A stretch of DNA of 64,000 nt from Rhodoferax sediminis (lineage in GTDB: Bacteria > Pseudomonadota > Gammaproteobacteria > Burkholderiales > Burkholderiaceae_C): positions 3,671,001 to 3,735,000 of the forward strand of contig NZ_CP035503.1 of assembly GCF_006970865.1 (NCBI RefSeq). Reading direction: 5' to 3'. The notes under the pieces were generated by a model, which searched no databases, had not been told where the DNA came from, and saw nothing but the letters and a program-made list of their open reading frames with translations. Below, piece after piece: positions 8,513 through 17,104 of the stretch; within the stretch, counting starts at the first letter, position 1; each line of letters starts with the position of its first letter. A program made the position numbers and the translations under genes.

Positions 8513-8597
8513 GTCATTCCCGCGAAGGCGGGAATCCATGTCGCAAACGCAGTTGACTTGCAAGGACACAGTGGATCCCCGTCTCCGCGGGGATGAC
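8513..8597. repeat. Second dRS3-like inverted repeat pair
   Basis: The unit at 8513-8537 is identical to the one at 4940-4964. The inverted partner at 8573-8597 is diverged (ATCCCC/GGGGAT core instead of ATTCCC/GGGAAT) but keeps complementary arms. The spacing (35 bp) is close to that of the first pair (31 bp), which suggests a mobile or amplified unit of about 80 bp. Confidence 0.8.
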
Positions 8598-8621
8598 AGT
8601 GCCATTTATAAAAGTGCCCTT

Positions 8622-8652
8622 CAAAATAAAAAGGCTCCGCAGTGGAAGCCTT
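8622..8652 (-). terminator. Rho-independent terminator of the rubrerythrin/DUF3501 operon
   Basis: On the minus strand AAGGCTTCC, a 5-nt loop, then GGAGCCTT form a hairpin with one bulge, followed by a T-rich run (TTTTTATTTT). It lies about 30 bp past the DUF3501 stop. Confidence 0.75.
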
Positions 8653-8680
8653 CATTATCGTTATTGACGAAACCGGCTGG

Positions 8681-9271
8681 CTATCGAAGGTCTCCGGCCA
8701 GCGAGGCCAGTGTCTCGGGCGCGACCTGCGTGTGCGCGGGATAGTGCGTGTGGTCGCAGCCAAGCTTGACGCCGGCGCCCGCCTTGACCGAGGCGCACAT
8801 TTCGGGCGTCAGCTCGAAGCGCACGAAGTGCACGGCCGAGGTTTTCTCGTCGTTCTCGCGATCCATGTCTTCGTCGGCAATCGCGTAGACGCGGTCGTGG
8901 CCTTCGACCTCCACGAACAGGCGGTCTTCCACGCCGATCAGGCGCGCCAGTTCGCGCTGGCGCTCGTTGATGTCGGTGTACGCTAGCATCATCGTGGCCT
9001 TCCAGTTGCTGCCGTCGGGCACCAGCGGCGCGTAGGCCTCGATCTCCTGCGCGATCCCCTCTTCCTCAAAGATTTTTTCGACACGCAGCATTTCCTGGAT
9101 CTGGTAGCGGATCGTGGTCTCGCTCTCGAACTGCAGGTTGATGTGCTCGCCCAGGTGCACCGAGCGCAGTTGGCGGTGCGCCATCACCTCGGCCTTGTGC
9201 GCCTTGCGCCACTTGCTGTAGGCCTCCAGGCTCATGAGGCTGTCGGGGGTGATTTTTCCGGTCAGTTGCAT
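8681..9271 (-). CDS. DUF3501 family protein
   Basis: 196 residues, a full-length DUF3501 protein, recognised from ITPDSLMSLEAYSKWRK, HLGEHINLQFES and the segment LGCDHTHYPAHT near the C-terminus. No known activity is assigned to the family. Its fixed partners are the Fe-S oxidoreductase directly upstream (gap 6 bp) and rubrerythrin, so it probably serves the same redox or oxidative-stress function. A GGAG ribosome site precedes the ATG. The Cys-Asp-His-Thr-His cluster near the end could bind a metal; this is inference. Confidence 0.85.
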   Translation of the reverse strand: MQLTGKITPDSLMSLEAYSKWRKAHKAEVMAHRQLRSVHLGEHINLQFESETTIRYQIQEMLRVEKIFEEEGIAQEIEAYAPLVPDGSNWKATMMLAYTDINERQRELARLIGVEDRLFVEVEGHDRVYAIADEDMDRENDEKTSAVHFVRFELTPEMCASVKAGAGVKLGCDHTHYPAHTQVAPETLASLAGDLR

Positions 9272-9277
9272 GTTTTC

Positions 9278-10627
9278 TTACTCCAGCCCGTAGGCCATTC
9301 GGATCAGGGTCAGCGGGTGCTTTTGCGGCGGCGCGCCCAGGTTGTTGACGTCAAAGCCCTGCGCGATGTGGTGGCCGCCCAGCGGGCAGTCGCTGCTGAT
9401 CACATCGGGCAGGCCGCCGTCCTTGTGGTTGGCCATCGCCTTGAACAGGGGCTTGCCGATTTTCAGGGCCTGCTGGTGCGTGGCCTTCTTCACGCCAAAG
9501 GTGCCCGCGTGGCCCGAGCAGCGCTCATGCGTCTGCACGCTGGTGCCGGGCACCATCTTGAGCATTTCCTCGGTCTTCTTGCCGATGTTCTGCACCCGGC
9601 CGTGGCACGGAATCTGGTAGCTGATTCTCCCCAGCGGCGTGCTGAATTCGGTCTTCAACAGCCCGTCGCGCTTGCGCGCCATGAGGTACTCGAACGGATC
9701 CCACATGTGCTCCTTGACCAGTTGCACATCGGCCTCATCGGGGTACATCAGCGGCAGTTCCTGCTTGAACATCAGCGCGCAACTGGGCACGGCCGCGAGG
9801 ATCGCGTAGCCCTCTCTCGCATACTTCGCCAGCACCGGGATGTTGGCCTGCTTGTGCGTATCGACGCCATCGAGATCGCCCAGCTCCAGCTTGGGCATGC
9901 CACAGCATTTTTCCTTTTCGACGAGCACATACGGCACCTCGTTGTGGTCGAGGATTTTGAGCAGGTCGTGGCCGATGCCCGGCTCGTTGTAGTTGATGTA
10001 GCAGGTGGCAAAAATTGCCACCTTGCCGGGTGTCTTGTCGCCATCGCGCACGGGGTAGTTTTTCGACACCGGCGTGTGCGAGCGGAATTTGCGCGTGGCC
10101 AGCGCCGGCAGCCACGCATCCTTGTCCACGCCCAGGGTTTTTTCCATCAGGCCGCGCGCCACCTTGGTCTGGTTCACCGCATTGGCGATCTGCACCACGA
10201 CCGGGATGCCGGCCAGTTGACCATGCACGTCGGTGGAAGCGAGGAACTTCTCGCCCAGGCCGACCCCGCCTTTTTTGAACTTGATGGCCTTGCCGCGCAG
10301 CATGGTGTGCGGGAAGTCCACGTTCCACGGATGCGGTGGCACGTAGGGGCACTTGGTCATGTAGCACAGGTCGCACAGGTAGCACTGGTCGACCACCTTC
10401 CAGTAGTCTTTTTTATCGACACCCTCGACGTCCATGGTCTTGTTTTCGTCGATCAGGTCGAACAGCAGGGGAAACGCGCCGCACAGGCTTACACAGCGGC
10501 GGCAACCATGGCAGATATCGAAGATGCGCTCCATTTCCTGCAATGCGGCGTCTTCGTTGTAGAACCCGGGATTTTTCCAGTCGATGGCGTGGCGCGTGGG
10601 GGCTTGCAGGTTGCCTTCGGTGGCCAT
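9278..10627 (-). CDS. Heterodisulfide reductase-related Fe-S oxidoreductase (CCG-domain, GlpC/HdrD type)
   Basis: 449 residues from the ATG that follows GGAAGGATCCCTC; an in-frame ATG further upstream has no comparable ribosome site. The N-terminal part has two 4Fe-4S motifs, CHGCRRCVSLC and CYLCDLCYMTKCP. Two CCG-type regions follow (EKCCGMPKLE and, near the C-terminus, CSGHAGTFG with SSDCPLGGHH), as in HdrB/HdrD, GlpC and lactate-utilisation proteins. This suggests electron transfer to a quinone or thiol/disulfide partner. It lies between rubrerythrin and DUF3501 in one operon; a role in passing electrons to the rubrerythrin-type protein is a plausible inference. Confidence 0.87.
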   Translation of the reverse strand: MATEGNLQAPTRHAIDWKNPGFYNEDAALQEMERIFDICHGCRRCVSLCGAFPLLFDLIDENKTMDVEGVDKKDYWKVVDQCYLCDLCYMTKCPYVPPHPWNVDFPHTMLRGKAIKFKKGGVGLGEKFLASTDVHGQLAGIPVVVQIANAVNQTKVARGLMEKTLGVDKDAWLPALATRKFRSHTPVSKNYPVRDGDKTPGKVAIFATCYINYNEPGIGHDLLKILDHNEVPYVLVEKEKCCGMPKLELGDLDGVDTHKQANIPVLAKYAREGYAILAAVPSCALMFKQELPLMYPDEADVQLVKEHMWDPFEYLMARKRDGLLKTEFSTPLGRISYQIPCHGRVQNIGKKTEEMLKMVPGTSVQTHERCSGHAGTFGVKKATHQQALKIGKPLFKAMANHKDGGLPDVISSDCPLGGHHIAQGFDVNNLGAPPQKHPLTLIRMAYGLE

Positions 10628-10714
10628 GAGGGATCCTTCCTTTTTCTCGGGCGGGTACGGAATCTTCTGCATTGGGCACTGCCAAAGCAATGCCCAACAC
10701 GCAAAACTCAGGGA

Positions 10715-11140
10715 TCAGTCAACGAGTTCGGCCAGCGCCTTGACGTAGCGGTTGGCGTGCGAGCGCTCGGCCTTGGCCAGTGTCTCGAACCAGTCGGCGA
10801 TCTCGTCGAAGCCTTCGCTGCGCGCGGTCTTGGCCATGCCGGGGTACATATCGGTGTACTCGTGGGTTTCGCCGGCCACGGCCGACTTGAGGTTGTCACG
10901 GGTCGGGCCGATCGGCAGGCCGGTGGCCGGGTCGCCGGAGCCATGTTCGAGAAACTCGAGGTGGCCGTGCGCATGACCGGTTTCACCTTCCGCGGTCGAG
11001 CGGAACAGCGCCGCCACGTCGTTCTGGCCTTCCACGTCGGCCTTGTTTGCGAAATACAGATAACGGCGGTTGGCCTGGGATTCGCCTGAGAAGGCGTCTT
11101 TCAGGTTTTGCTCCGTCTTGGAGCCTTTGAGTGCTGCCAT
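10715..11140 (-). CDS. Rubrerythrin-family (erythrin-like) diiron protein without rubredoxin domain
   Basis: 141 residues: only the ferritin-like four-helix bundle of rubrerythrin. Diiron ligands are visible in order as GE20SQANRRY, E53TGH, GETHEY and AERSHANRY. The C-terminal rubredoxin domain (two CxxC) of classical rubrerythrin is missing, so electrons must come from another protein, possibly the neighbouring Fe-S oxidoreductase. Inferred role: peroxide reduction. AGGAG lies 7 bp before the ATG. First gene of the operon that continues into the Fe-S protein and DUF3501. Confidence 0.88.
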   Translation of the reverse strand: MAALKGSKTEQNLKDAFSGESQANRRYLYFANKADVEGQNDVAALFRSTAEGETGHAHGHLEFLEHGSGDPATGLPIGPTRDNLKSAVAGETHEYTDMYPGMAKTARSEGFDEIADWFETLAKAERSHANRYVKALAELVD

Positions 11141-11215
11141 GGGTTTCTCCTAAATGGGTTGAACAAATTGACCCTGTCGCTTTGAACGGTTCATGTCAAA
11201 GACACCCCAAGGTTA

Positions 11216-11229
11216 GCCCCGATAGGGGC
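11216..11229 (-). promoter_or_regulatory. Dyad in the rubrerythrin promoter region
   Basis: GCCCC-GATA-GGGGC is a perfect dyad. On the minus strand it falls between a possible -35 (TAGACG) and -10 (TAACCT) spaced 17 bp apart. A regulator binding in the spacer is a reasonable guess; no regulator gene is adjacent. Confidence 0.35.
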
Positions 11230-11270
11230 GCACGTCTAATTGGCTGAATCAATGCCCCGTATTGCGGGTG

Positions 11271-11287
11271 ACTATTGCATCGATAGC
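11271..11287. repeat. GCTAT-N7-ATAGC 17-mer, one mismatch, intergenic
   Basis: ACTAT-N7-ATAGC in the divergent region between the rubrerythrin and VOC genes. Confidence 0.6.
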
Positions 11288-11333
11288 GTTAATAAGCATT
11301 CTCGATACCAAAGCCACCCCATGCGCGCCATGA

Positions 11334-11362
11334 TTGGCGCGAAGCAGGAGTTACGTTATAGT
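11334..11362 (+). promoter_or_regulatory. Candidate sigma-70 promoter for the VOC-monooxygenase cluster
   Basis: TTGGCG at 11334-11339, an exact 17-bp spacer, then TATAGT at 11357-11362 (five of six consensus bases). An imperfect dyad, GTAA-ACGCG-TTAC, starts at 11361 at the expected transcription start and could be an operator. The ATG is at 11408, with a GGAG ribosome site. Confidence 0.6.
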
Positions 11363-11407
11363 AAACGCGTTACGCATTGGTAAATTCCATTTAACCCGGA
11401 GACACTT

Positions 11408-12037
11408 ATGGCTGCCGTTTTGAAAGACCTTGCCCACCTGCCCGCCCCCGCGCCGATTCGCCAGTTGCACCACGTGGCCTACCGCGCGAAGGACGCCGAG
11501 GAAACACGGCACTTCTACGAGGACATCCTCGGGTTGCCGCTGTACCACATCATCCAGAGCGACGTGGTGCCGAGCACCGGCGAATACTGCCCGTACACGC
11601 ATTTTTTCTTCCGTCTGCAGGACGGCTCGTTCATCGCCTTCTTCGATCTGGGCAACGACGAGGCGGCTGCCCCCAGCCCAAACAACCCGCTGTGGGTCAA
11701 CCACATTTCGTTTCGGGTGGACTCGGTGCAGACACTCAAGGACATGAAGACCCGGCTCGAGGCCCACGGCGTGGAAGTTCTGGGCATCACCGACCACCAC
11801 ATCTTCCACAGCATTTATTTTTTCGATCCCAACGGCGTGCGGCTCGAGCTCAGCGCGCAGCTGGCCGACGAGTTCCAGATGCTGCAGGAGAGCAAGACCG
11901 CGCACGCGCGCCTGGCCGAGTGGACGGCGCGCAAGGAGCAGTGGCGCCGCGAGCGCGCCGCCGGCAATGCCCCGGCCGCACTCAAACCGCAGCAAAATGA
12001 CCGTCCGGAGTTCCTCAAGGACAGCGTGCGCCGGTAG
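11408..12037 (+). CDS. VOC (glyoxalase/extradiol dioxygenase fold) protein
   Basis: 209 residues with two beta-alpha-beta-beta-beta modules. Likely metal ligands are the His in LHHVAYRA, the His in VNHISFRV and the Glu in GVRLELSA. The word DPNGVRLELS is typical of glyoxalase/bleomycin-resistance/dioxygenase proteins. The last 45 residues are a charged helical tail. It heads a small cluster with an FAD aromatic hydroxylase and a DUF2783 protein, so a role in ring cleavage or isomerisation of an aromatic compound is inferred. The substrate is unknown. Confidence 0.8.
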   Translation: MAAVLKDLAHLPAPAPIRQLHHVAYRAKDAEETRHFYEDILGLPLYHIIQSDVVPSTGEYCPYTHFFFRLQDGSFIAFFDLGNDEAAAPSPNNPLWVNHISFRVDSVQTLKDMKTRLEAHGVEVLGITDHHIFHSIYFFDPNGVRLELSAQLADEFQMLQESKTAHARLAEWTARKEQWRRERAAGNAPAALKPQQNDRPEFLKDSVRR

Positions 12038-12042
12038 CGTTT

Positions 12043-12110
12043 ACTCTGTTTTTGATAGCTTCTGGCGTATTGCCAATATGGGCTTGCGCCGGTTTTTGTT
12101 AGCAACCACA
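12043..12110. repeat. Mosaic intergenic element with a degenerate 17-mer
   Basis: Starts with ACTCT-N7-ATAGC (two mismatches to the 17-mer) and continues into TATTGCCAATATGGGCT, the same segment seen near 6791-6817. It lies between the VOC and FAD-monooxygenase genes. Confidence 0.55.
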
Positions 12111-12130
12111 ACACTTGAGCATTGCACGCC

Positions 12131-13885
12131 ATGCCAGAGACAAATACCCCGACCCACCCCGCCTGGCGCGAGATCGTCCCGACCCACGGCTACGAATTCA
12201 CTGGCGGCGCCGGCTACGCGTTGCCCGAATACCCGTTTGTGGTGCCGCCCGAACTCCAGAGCGGCGCCGTGGTGCGCCATCCGGTGGTCATCGTCGGCGG
12301 CGGCATCACCGGCCTGACGCTGGCCTGCGCGCTGGCGCGCCTGGGCGTTGACGCCGTGCTGCTGGACGAGGACAACACCGTGGGCGTGAAGGGCGCATCC
12401 TCGCGCGGCATCTGCTACACGCAAAAGTCGCTGGAAATTTTCCACCGCCTGGGCATTTACGAGCGCATCGCCAAAAAGGGCGTCCAGTGGAGCGTGGGCC
12501 GCACCTTCGCGGGCCACGACGAGGTGTATTCGTTCGACCTGCGCCAGCAGAGCAACTTCAACCTCTCGACGCAGCCGCCGTTCATCAACATCCAGCAGTT
12601 CTACATTGAGGGCTTTCTGGTCGAGCGAATCTACGAGCTGGGCCATGTGGACCTCCGCTGGAAGAACCGCGTCACGGCCTTCACACAGAACGATGAATTC
12701 GCCACGCTCACCGTGGAAACCCCGGCCGGCAGCTACCGCATCGAGGCCGATCACGTGATCGATGCCACGGGCTGCAACACGCCGTTCCACCAGTGGTGCG
12801 CCGCCACGCTGCAGACCAAGCGCGGCGACGACCGCTGGTGCATTGCCGACGTGCGCTTCACCAAGCATCCCCCGGCGGAGCGCCACACCTGGATCGAGGC
12901 CCCGTTCAACGAGAACCGTGCAGTCTGGCAGCACCTGATGGCCGACGACGTGTGGCGCATCGACTACCAGATGGCGCCGAACGCCGATCCCAGCTATGTG
13001 AGCCGCGAAGACGTGGTGCGCGAGCGCCTGGCGCACCAGTTCGGACCGGACGTGGGCGTGGACATCGTCTGGGTCGGCCCCTACGCCTACCGCAGCCAGT
13101 GCGTCGACCGGATGCGCGTCGGACGCGTGTTTTTCATGGGCGACACCGCCAAGGTCGTCAGCCCCTTCGGCGCGCGCGGCGGCAACACCGGCGTGGCCGA
13201 TGCGGACAACCTGGCCTGGAAGCTCGCCGCCGTGCTGCGCGGCCAGGCCACGCCGGCGCTCCTGGACAGCTACCACGACGAGCGCCACGAGGCGGCCCGG
13301 CAGAACGTGCTGGTCACGAACCGCACGGCGCGCTTTTTGCGCCCGGCCGATGGCGTGGAGCGGCTGTTTCGCAGCGCCGCCATCAGCCTGGCCAAGCAGT
13401 ATGTGTTTGCGCGCAGCCTGATCAACACCGGCCGCATGGCGGTGGCCAACAGCTACACGCGCTCATCCATTTGCGGGCCCACGGGTGGCCTGTCGGTGCA
13501 GAACGTGGCGTTCAACTGGGCCGATGGCGAAGCCGGGAGCAATGGCACCCGGCCCGGCTCGCAGGGCGTGGTGAACGACCTGTTGACCTGGGCCCAGGGC
13601 CATTTACTGGTGCTGGTGTTCGGTGATGTTTCTGCCGCCGCGAGCCAGCGCCTGCGCCAGCTCGGGAACGGCACCCCGGTGCGCAGCGTGCAGGTGGTGG
13701 GCACCGACGGCCAGCCGCAGGCACGCGAACACGTGCGCGACCCGAAAGGCCACCTGCAGGGCGCCTGCCACGTGTTTGGCCACGCCTGGGCGCTGGTGCG
13801 CCCCGACGGCTACCTGGCCGCCACCGGCGAGGCGGTGGACGACCAGTTGGTCCACGCGATTGAAAAATGCCTGGGCCACGTGTAA
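12131..13885 (+). CDS. FAD-dependent aromatic hydroxylase-like monooxygenase (MhpA/PHBH family)
   Basis: 584 residues. FAD motifs in order are GGGITGLTLACALARLG (dinucleotide fold), an ATGCNTPFH segment that ends the second FAD region, and GDTAKVVSPFGARGGNTG, the GD motif contacting the ribityl chain. The C-terminal 170 residues look like the thioredoxin-like tail of MhpA-type phenol hydroxylases. It should use NAD(P)H and O2 to hydroxylate an aromatic substrate. The gene for DUF2783, a usual neighbour of such enzymes, follows after 18 bp. The ATG at 12131 is preferred over a TTG three codons earlier; the ribosome site is weak. Confidence 0.87.
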   Translation: MPETNTPTHPAWREIVPTHGYEFTGGAGYALPEYPFVVPPELQSGAVVRHPVVIVGGGITGLTLACALARLGVDAVLLDEDNTVGVKGASSRGICYTQKSLEIFHRLGIYERIAKKGVQWSVGRTFAGHDEVYSFDLRQQSNFNLSTQPPFINIQQFYIEGFLVERIYELGHVDLRWKNRVTAFTQNDEFATLTVETPAGSYRIEADHVIDATGCNTPFHQWCAATLQTKRGDDRWCIADVRFTKHPPAERHTWIEAPFNENRAVWQHLMADDVWRIDYQMAPNADPSYVSREDVVRERLAHQFGPDVGVDIVWVGPYAYRSQCVDRMRVGRVFFMGDTAKVVSPFGARGGNTGVADADNLAWKLAAVLRGQATPALLDSYHDERHEAARQNVLVTNRTARFLRPADGVERLFRSAAISLAKQYVFARSLINTGRMAVANSYTRSSICGPTGGLSVQNVAFNWADGEAGSNGTRPGSQGVVNDLLTWAQGHLLVLVFGDVSAAASQRLRQLGNGTPVRSVQVVGTDGQPQAREHVRDPKGHLQGACHVFGHAWALVRPDGYLAATGEAVDDQLVHAIEKCLGHV

Positions 13886-13903
13886 ACAAGCGACCACATC
13901 ACC

Positions 13904-14092
13904 ATGAAAACCACTCTCAATTTCCACGATGCAGATACCTTTTACGAGCAACTGCTCGACGCCCACACGGGCCTGAGTCCGGAAGACTCACAGCTGCTCA
14001 ACGCGCGCCTGATCCTGCTGCTGGCGAACCAGGTGGGCGACGACCGCGTGCTGGCGGAATGCATCGCGGCGGCCAGGGCGACCCCGAAGTAA
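13904..14092 (+). CDS. DUF2783 small protein
   Basis: 62 residues. The DUF2783 pattern is clear: [17 protein letters not shown], then [18 protein letters not shown]. These acidic helical proteins of unknown function are commonly encoded beside FAD monooxygenases, as here. It could be an accessory subunit or stabiliser; that is inference. Confidence 0.82.
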   Translation: MKTTLNFHDADTFYEQLLDAHTGLSPEDSQLLNARLILLLANQVGDDRVLAECIAAARATPK

Positions 14093-14119
14093 AATCAGGG
14101 CCTCCCGCAACCAGCTCGC

Positions 14120-14146
14120 AAACGGCACCTCACGGGTGCCGTTTTC
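14120..14146 (+). terminator. Rho-independent terminator before valS
   Basis: A perfect 10-bp stem (14120-14129 with 14135-14144) and 5-nt loop, followed by a short T-rich run. It ends the VOC/monooxygenase/DUF2783 unit about 20 bp before the valS ATG. Confidence 0.75.
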
Positions 14147-14165
14147 CGTTTCCCTGAAGCCCCAC

Positions 14166-17075
14166 ATGACCGACACGCTGCAACAACCCGGCCTCAACAG
14201 CCTTTCCAAGTCTTTCGAGCCCGCCGCCCTGGAAGCCCACTGGGGCCCCGAGTGGGAGCGCCGCGGCTATGCGGTCGCCGGCTATCGCGGCACGAAGGCG
14301 CCGAAGGCCGGCGAGCCCGCGTTCGCGATCCAGCTGCCGCCGCCCAACGTGACGGGCACGCTGCACATGGGCCATGCGTTCAACCAGACCATCATGGACA
14401 GCCTGACGCGCTACCACCGAATGAAGGGCGCGAACACGGTCTGGGTGCCCGGCACCGACCATGCGGGGATTGCCACGCAAATCGTGGTCGAGCGCCAGCT
14501 GCAGGAACAGGGCATCAGCCGGCATGACATGGGCCCCACGCCCGATGTGGCGCGCAAGAACTTCGTCGCCAAGGTCTGGGAGTGGAAGGAGCAGTCCGGC
14601 AACACCATCACCACCCAGATGCGCCGCATGGGGGACAGCGTGGACTGGAGCCGCGAGTACTTCACCATGGACCCGAAACTGTCCTCCGTGGTGACCGAGA
14701 CCTTCGTGCGGCTCTACGAGCAGGGCCTGATCTACCGCGGCAAGCGCCTGGTGAACTGGGACCCGGTGCTGAAAACCGCGGTGAGCGACCTTGAAGTCGA
14801 GAGCGAGGAAGAAGACGGTTTTCTGTGGCACATCGCCTACCCGCTGGCCGATGGCTCGGGCTCCCTGACCGTCGCCACTACACGACCCGAAACCATGCTC
14901 GGCGACGTGGCCGTGATGGTGCATCCGGAGGACGAGCGCTACCGGCATCTGATCGGCAAGGAAGTCGTGTTGCCGCTGTGCGACCGCAAGATTCCCGTGA
15001 TTGCCGACGACTACGTGGACAAGGCCTTCGGCACCGGCGTGGTCAAGGTCACGCCCGCGCACGATGTGAACGACTACGCCGTGGGCCAGCGCCATGGCCT
15101 GCCGATCATCGGCGTGCTCACACTGGACGCCGCCATCAACGACAACGCGCCGCAGAAATACCGCGGACTCGACCGGTTCGTGGCGCGCAATCAGGTCGTT
15201 GCCGATCTGGAGGCCGCCGGTGCGCTGGTGGAAATGAAGAAGCACAAGCTCATGGTGCCGCGCTGCGCCCGCACCGGCCAGGTGATCGAGCCCATGTTGA
15301 CCGACCAATGGTTCGTGGCGATGAGCAAGGTCAGCGAGCAGGATCCGAGCGGCAAGAGCATCGCGCAAAAGGCCATCGATGCAGTGGACAGCGGCGCAGT
15401 GCGCTTCGTCCCCGAGCAATGGGTCAACACCTACAACCAGTGGATGAACAACATCCAGGACTGGTGCATCAGCCGCCAGCTCTGGTGGGGCCACCAGATT
15501 CCGGCCTGGTACGACGAGGACGGCAAGGTCTATGTGGCGCGCAACGAGGCCGAGGCGCAGACCCAGGCGCCCGGCAAAAAGCTCACGCGCGACGAAGATG
15601 TGCTCGACACCTGGTACTCGTCGGCGCTGGTGCCCTTTTCCACCATGGGCTGGCCGAACCAGGGCGACGCGCCCACCGACGACTACAACCTGTACCTGCC
15701 CTCCTCCGTGCTGGTCACCGGCTACGACATCATCTTCTTCTGGGTCGCACGCATGATCATGATGACGACCCACTTCACCGGCCGCGTGCCATTCAAGCAC
15801 GTCTATATCCACGGCCTGGTGCGCGACTCGCACGGCCAGAAGATGAGCAAGTCGGAGGGCAATGTGCTCGATCCGGTGGATCTGATCGACGGCATTGCGC
15901 TCCCTCCGCTGCTCGACAAGCGCACCACCGGCCTGCGCAAGCCCGAGACGGCGCCCCAAGTGCGCAAGAACACCGAGAAGGAATTCCCCGACGGCATTCC
16001 GGCGTTTGGCGCCGACGCACTGCGCTTCACCTTTGCCGCGCTCGCCACGCTGGGGCGAAGCATCAATTTTGATCCCAAGCGCTGCGAGGGCTACCGCAAC
16101 TTCTGCAACAAGCTCTGGAACGCGACGCGCTTCGTGCTGATGAACTGCGAGGGCCAGGACTGCGGTCTCGAAGAGCACACCAAGGCGCAATGCGCGCCGG
16201 GCCAGCCATTCCACGGCTACCTGCGCTTTAGCCAGGCCGACCGCTGGATCGCCTCGCTGCTGCAAAAGGTCGAGGCCGAGGTGGCCCGGGGCTTCGAAGA
16301 CTACCGTCTCGACAACGTGGCCGGCGCCATCTACCAGTTTGTCTGGGACGAATTTTGCGACTGGTACCTGGAAATTGCCAAGGTCCAGATCCAGACGGGT
16401 GATGCCGCGCAGCAGCGCGCGACGCGACGCACGCTGATCCGCACACTCGAGGCGATCCTGCGGCTGGCGCATCCGCTCATCCCGTTCATCTCGGAAGAGC
16501 TCTGGCAAAAAGTGGCGCCGGTGGCCGGCATAGGCGGCGAGTCGGTCAGCATCGCGCCCTACCCCATCAGCCAGCCGAACAAGATCGACGAGGCCGCGAT
16601 CGCGCATGTCGCCAAACTCAAGTCGCTGGTCGATGCCTGCCGCAATTTGCGCGGCGAAATGAAGGTGTCGCCCGCGACGCGGCTACCGCTCTACGCGCTG
16701 GCGCACAACGCTGGCGAGACCGCCTTCATGCAGCAGGTGGCGCCGGTACTGCGCGCGCTGGCCAAGCTCAGCGAAGTGAAGGTGTTCGACGACGAGGCCG
16801 CGTGGGCCGGCGCCGCCCAGGCCGCGCCGGTGGCCGTGGTCGGCGAGACGCGCCTCTGCCTGCACATGGAGATCGACGTCACCGCCGAGAAAGCCCGTCT
16901 GGGCAAGGAAGCCGCGCGCCTGGAAGGCGAAATTGCCAAGACCCGGGGCAAGCTGGGCAACGAGGCCTTCGTCGCCAAGGCGCCGCCGGCCGTGATCGAT
17001 CAGGAGCGCAAACGCCTGGCGGATTTCACGGCCACGCTGGCCAAGGTGCAGGAGCAGCTCGCGCGCTTGGGCTGA
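14166..17075 (+). CDS. valS: Valyl-tRNA synthetase
   Basis: 969 residues, normal for bacterial ValRS. The class I signature HMGH is at residues 67-70 (after PPPNVTGTL) and KMSKS at 559-563. Between them lies the CP1 editing domain that hydrolyses threonyl-tRNA(Val), recognisable from [13 protein letters not shown]. The anticodon-binding domain and a C-terminal coiled coil ([14 protein letters not shown]) follow. The ATG opening MTDTLQQPG is chosen; the open frame reaches back into the upstream terminator hairpin, which is not translated. It attaches valine to tRNA(Val) in the cytoplasm. Confidence 0.97.
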   Translation: MTDTLQQPGLNSLSKSFEPAALEAHWGPEWERRGYAVAGYRGTKAPKAGEPAFAIQLPPPNVTGTLHMGHAFNQTIMDSLTRYHRMKGANTVWVPGTDHAGIATQIVVERQLQEQGISRHDMGPTPDVARKNFVAKVWEWKEQSGNTITTQMRRMGDSVDWSREYFTMDPKLSSVVTETFVRLYEQGLIYRGKRLVNWDPVLKTAVSDLEVESEEEDGFLWHIAYPLADGSGSLTVATTRPETMLGDVAVMVHPEDERYRHLIGKEVVLPLCDRKIPVIADDYVDKAFGTGVVKVTPAHDVNDYAVGQRHGLPIIGVLTLDAAINDNAPQKYRGLDRFVARNQVVADLEAAGALVEMKKHKLMVPRCARTGQVIEPMLTDQWFVAMSKVSEQDPSGKSIAQKAIDAVDSGAVRFVPEQWVNTYNQWMNNIQDWCISRQLWWGHQIPAWYDEDGKVYVARNEAEAQTQAPGKKLTRDEDVLDTWYSSALVPFSTMGWPNQGDAPTDDYNLYLPSSVLVTGYDIIFFWVARMIMMTTHFTGRVPFKHVYIHGLVRDSHGQKMSKSEGNVLDPVDLIDGIALPPLLDKRTTGLRKPETAPQVRKNTEKEFPDGIPAFGADALRFTFAALATLGRSINFDPKRCEGYRNFCNKLWNATRFVLMNCEGQDCGLEEHTKAQCAPGQPFHGYLRFSQADRWIASLLQKVEAEVARGFEDYRLDNVAGAIYQFVWDEFCDWYLEIAKVQIQTGDAAQQRATRRTLIRTLEAILRLAHPLIPFISEELWQKVAPVAGIGGESVSIAPYPISQPNKIDEAAIAHVAKLKSLVDACRNLRGEMKVSPATRLPLYALAHNAGETAFMQQVAPVLRALAKLSEVKVFDDEAAWAGAAQAAPVAVVGETRLCLHMEIDVTAEKARLGKEAARLEGEIAKTRGKLGNEAFVAKAPPAVIDQERKRLADFTATLAKVQEQLARLG

Positions 17076-17104
17076 CCCACACGGCGTCGGTGCGGGATGG
17101 CGCG

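Noticed and set aside
9143..11089. Long plus-strand open frame (about 648 codons) opposite the Fe-S oxidoreductase and DUF3501 genes
   Set aside because: It spans three recognised minus-strand genes and their gaps and its translation has no family features.
14093..14165. T-box-type leader before valS
   Set aside because: The hairpin is a simple terminator of the preceding unit, T-boxes are not expected in Betaproteobacteria, and no specifier or T-box sequence is present.
14130..16607. Long open frame (about 825 codons) on the minus strand opposite valS
   Set aside because: It mirrors valS codon positions, has low-complexity His/Val/Arg/Gly-rich text typical of the reverse of GC-rich genes, and shows no domain. 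valS motifs are intact on the plus strand.
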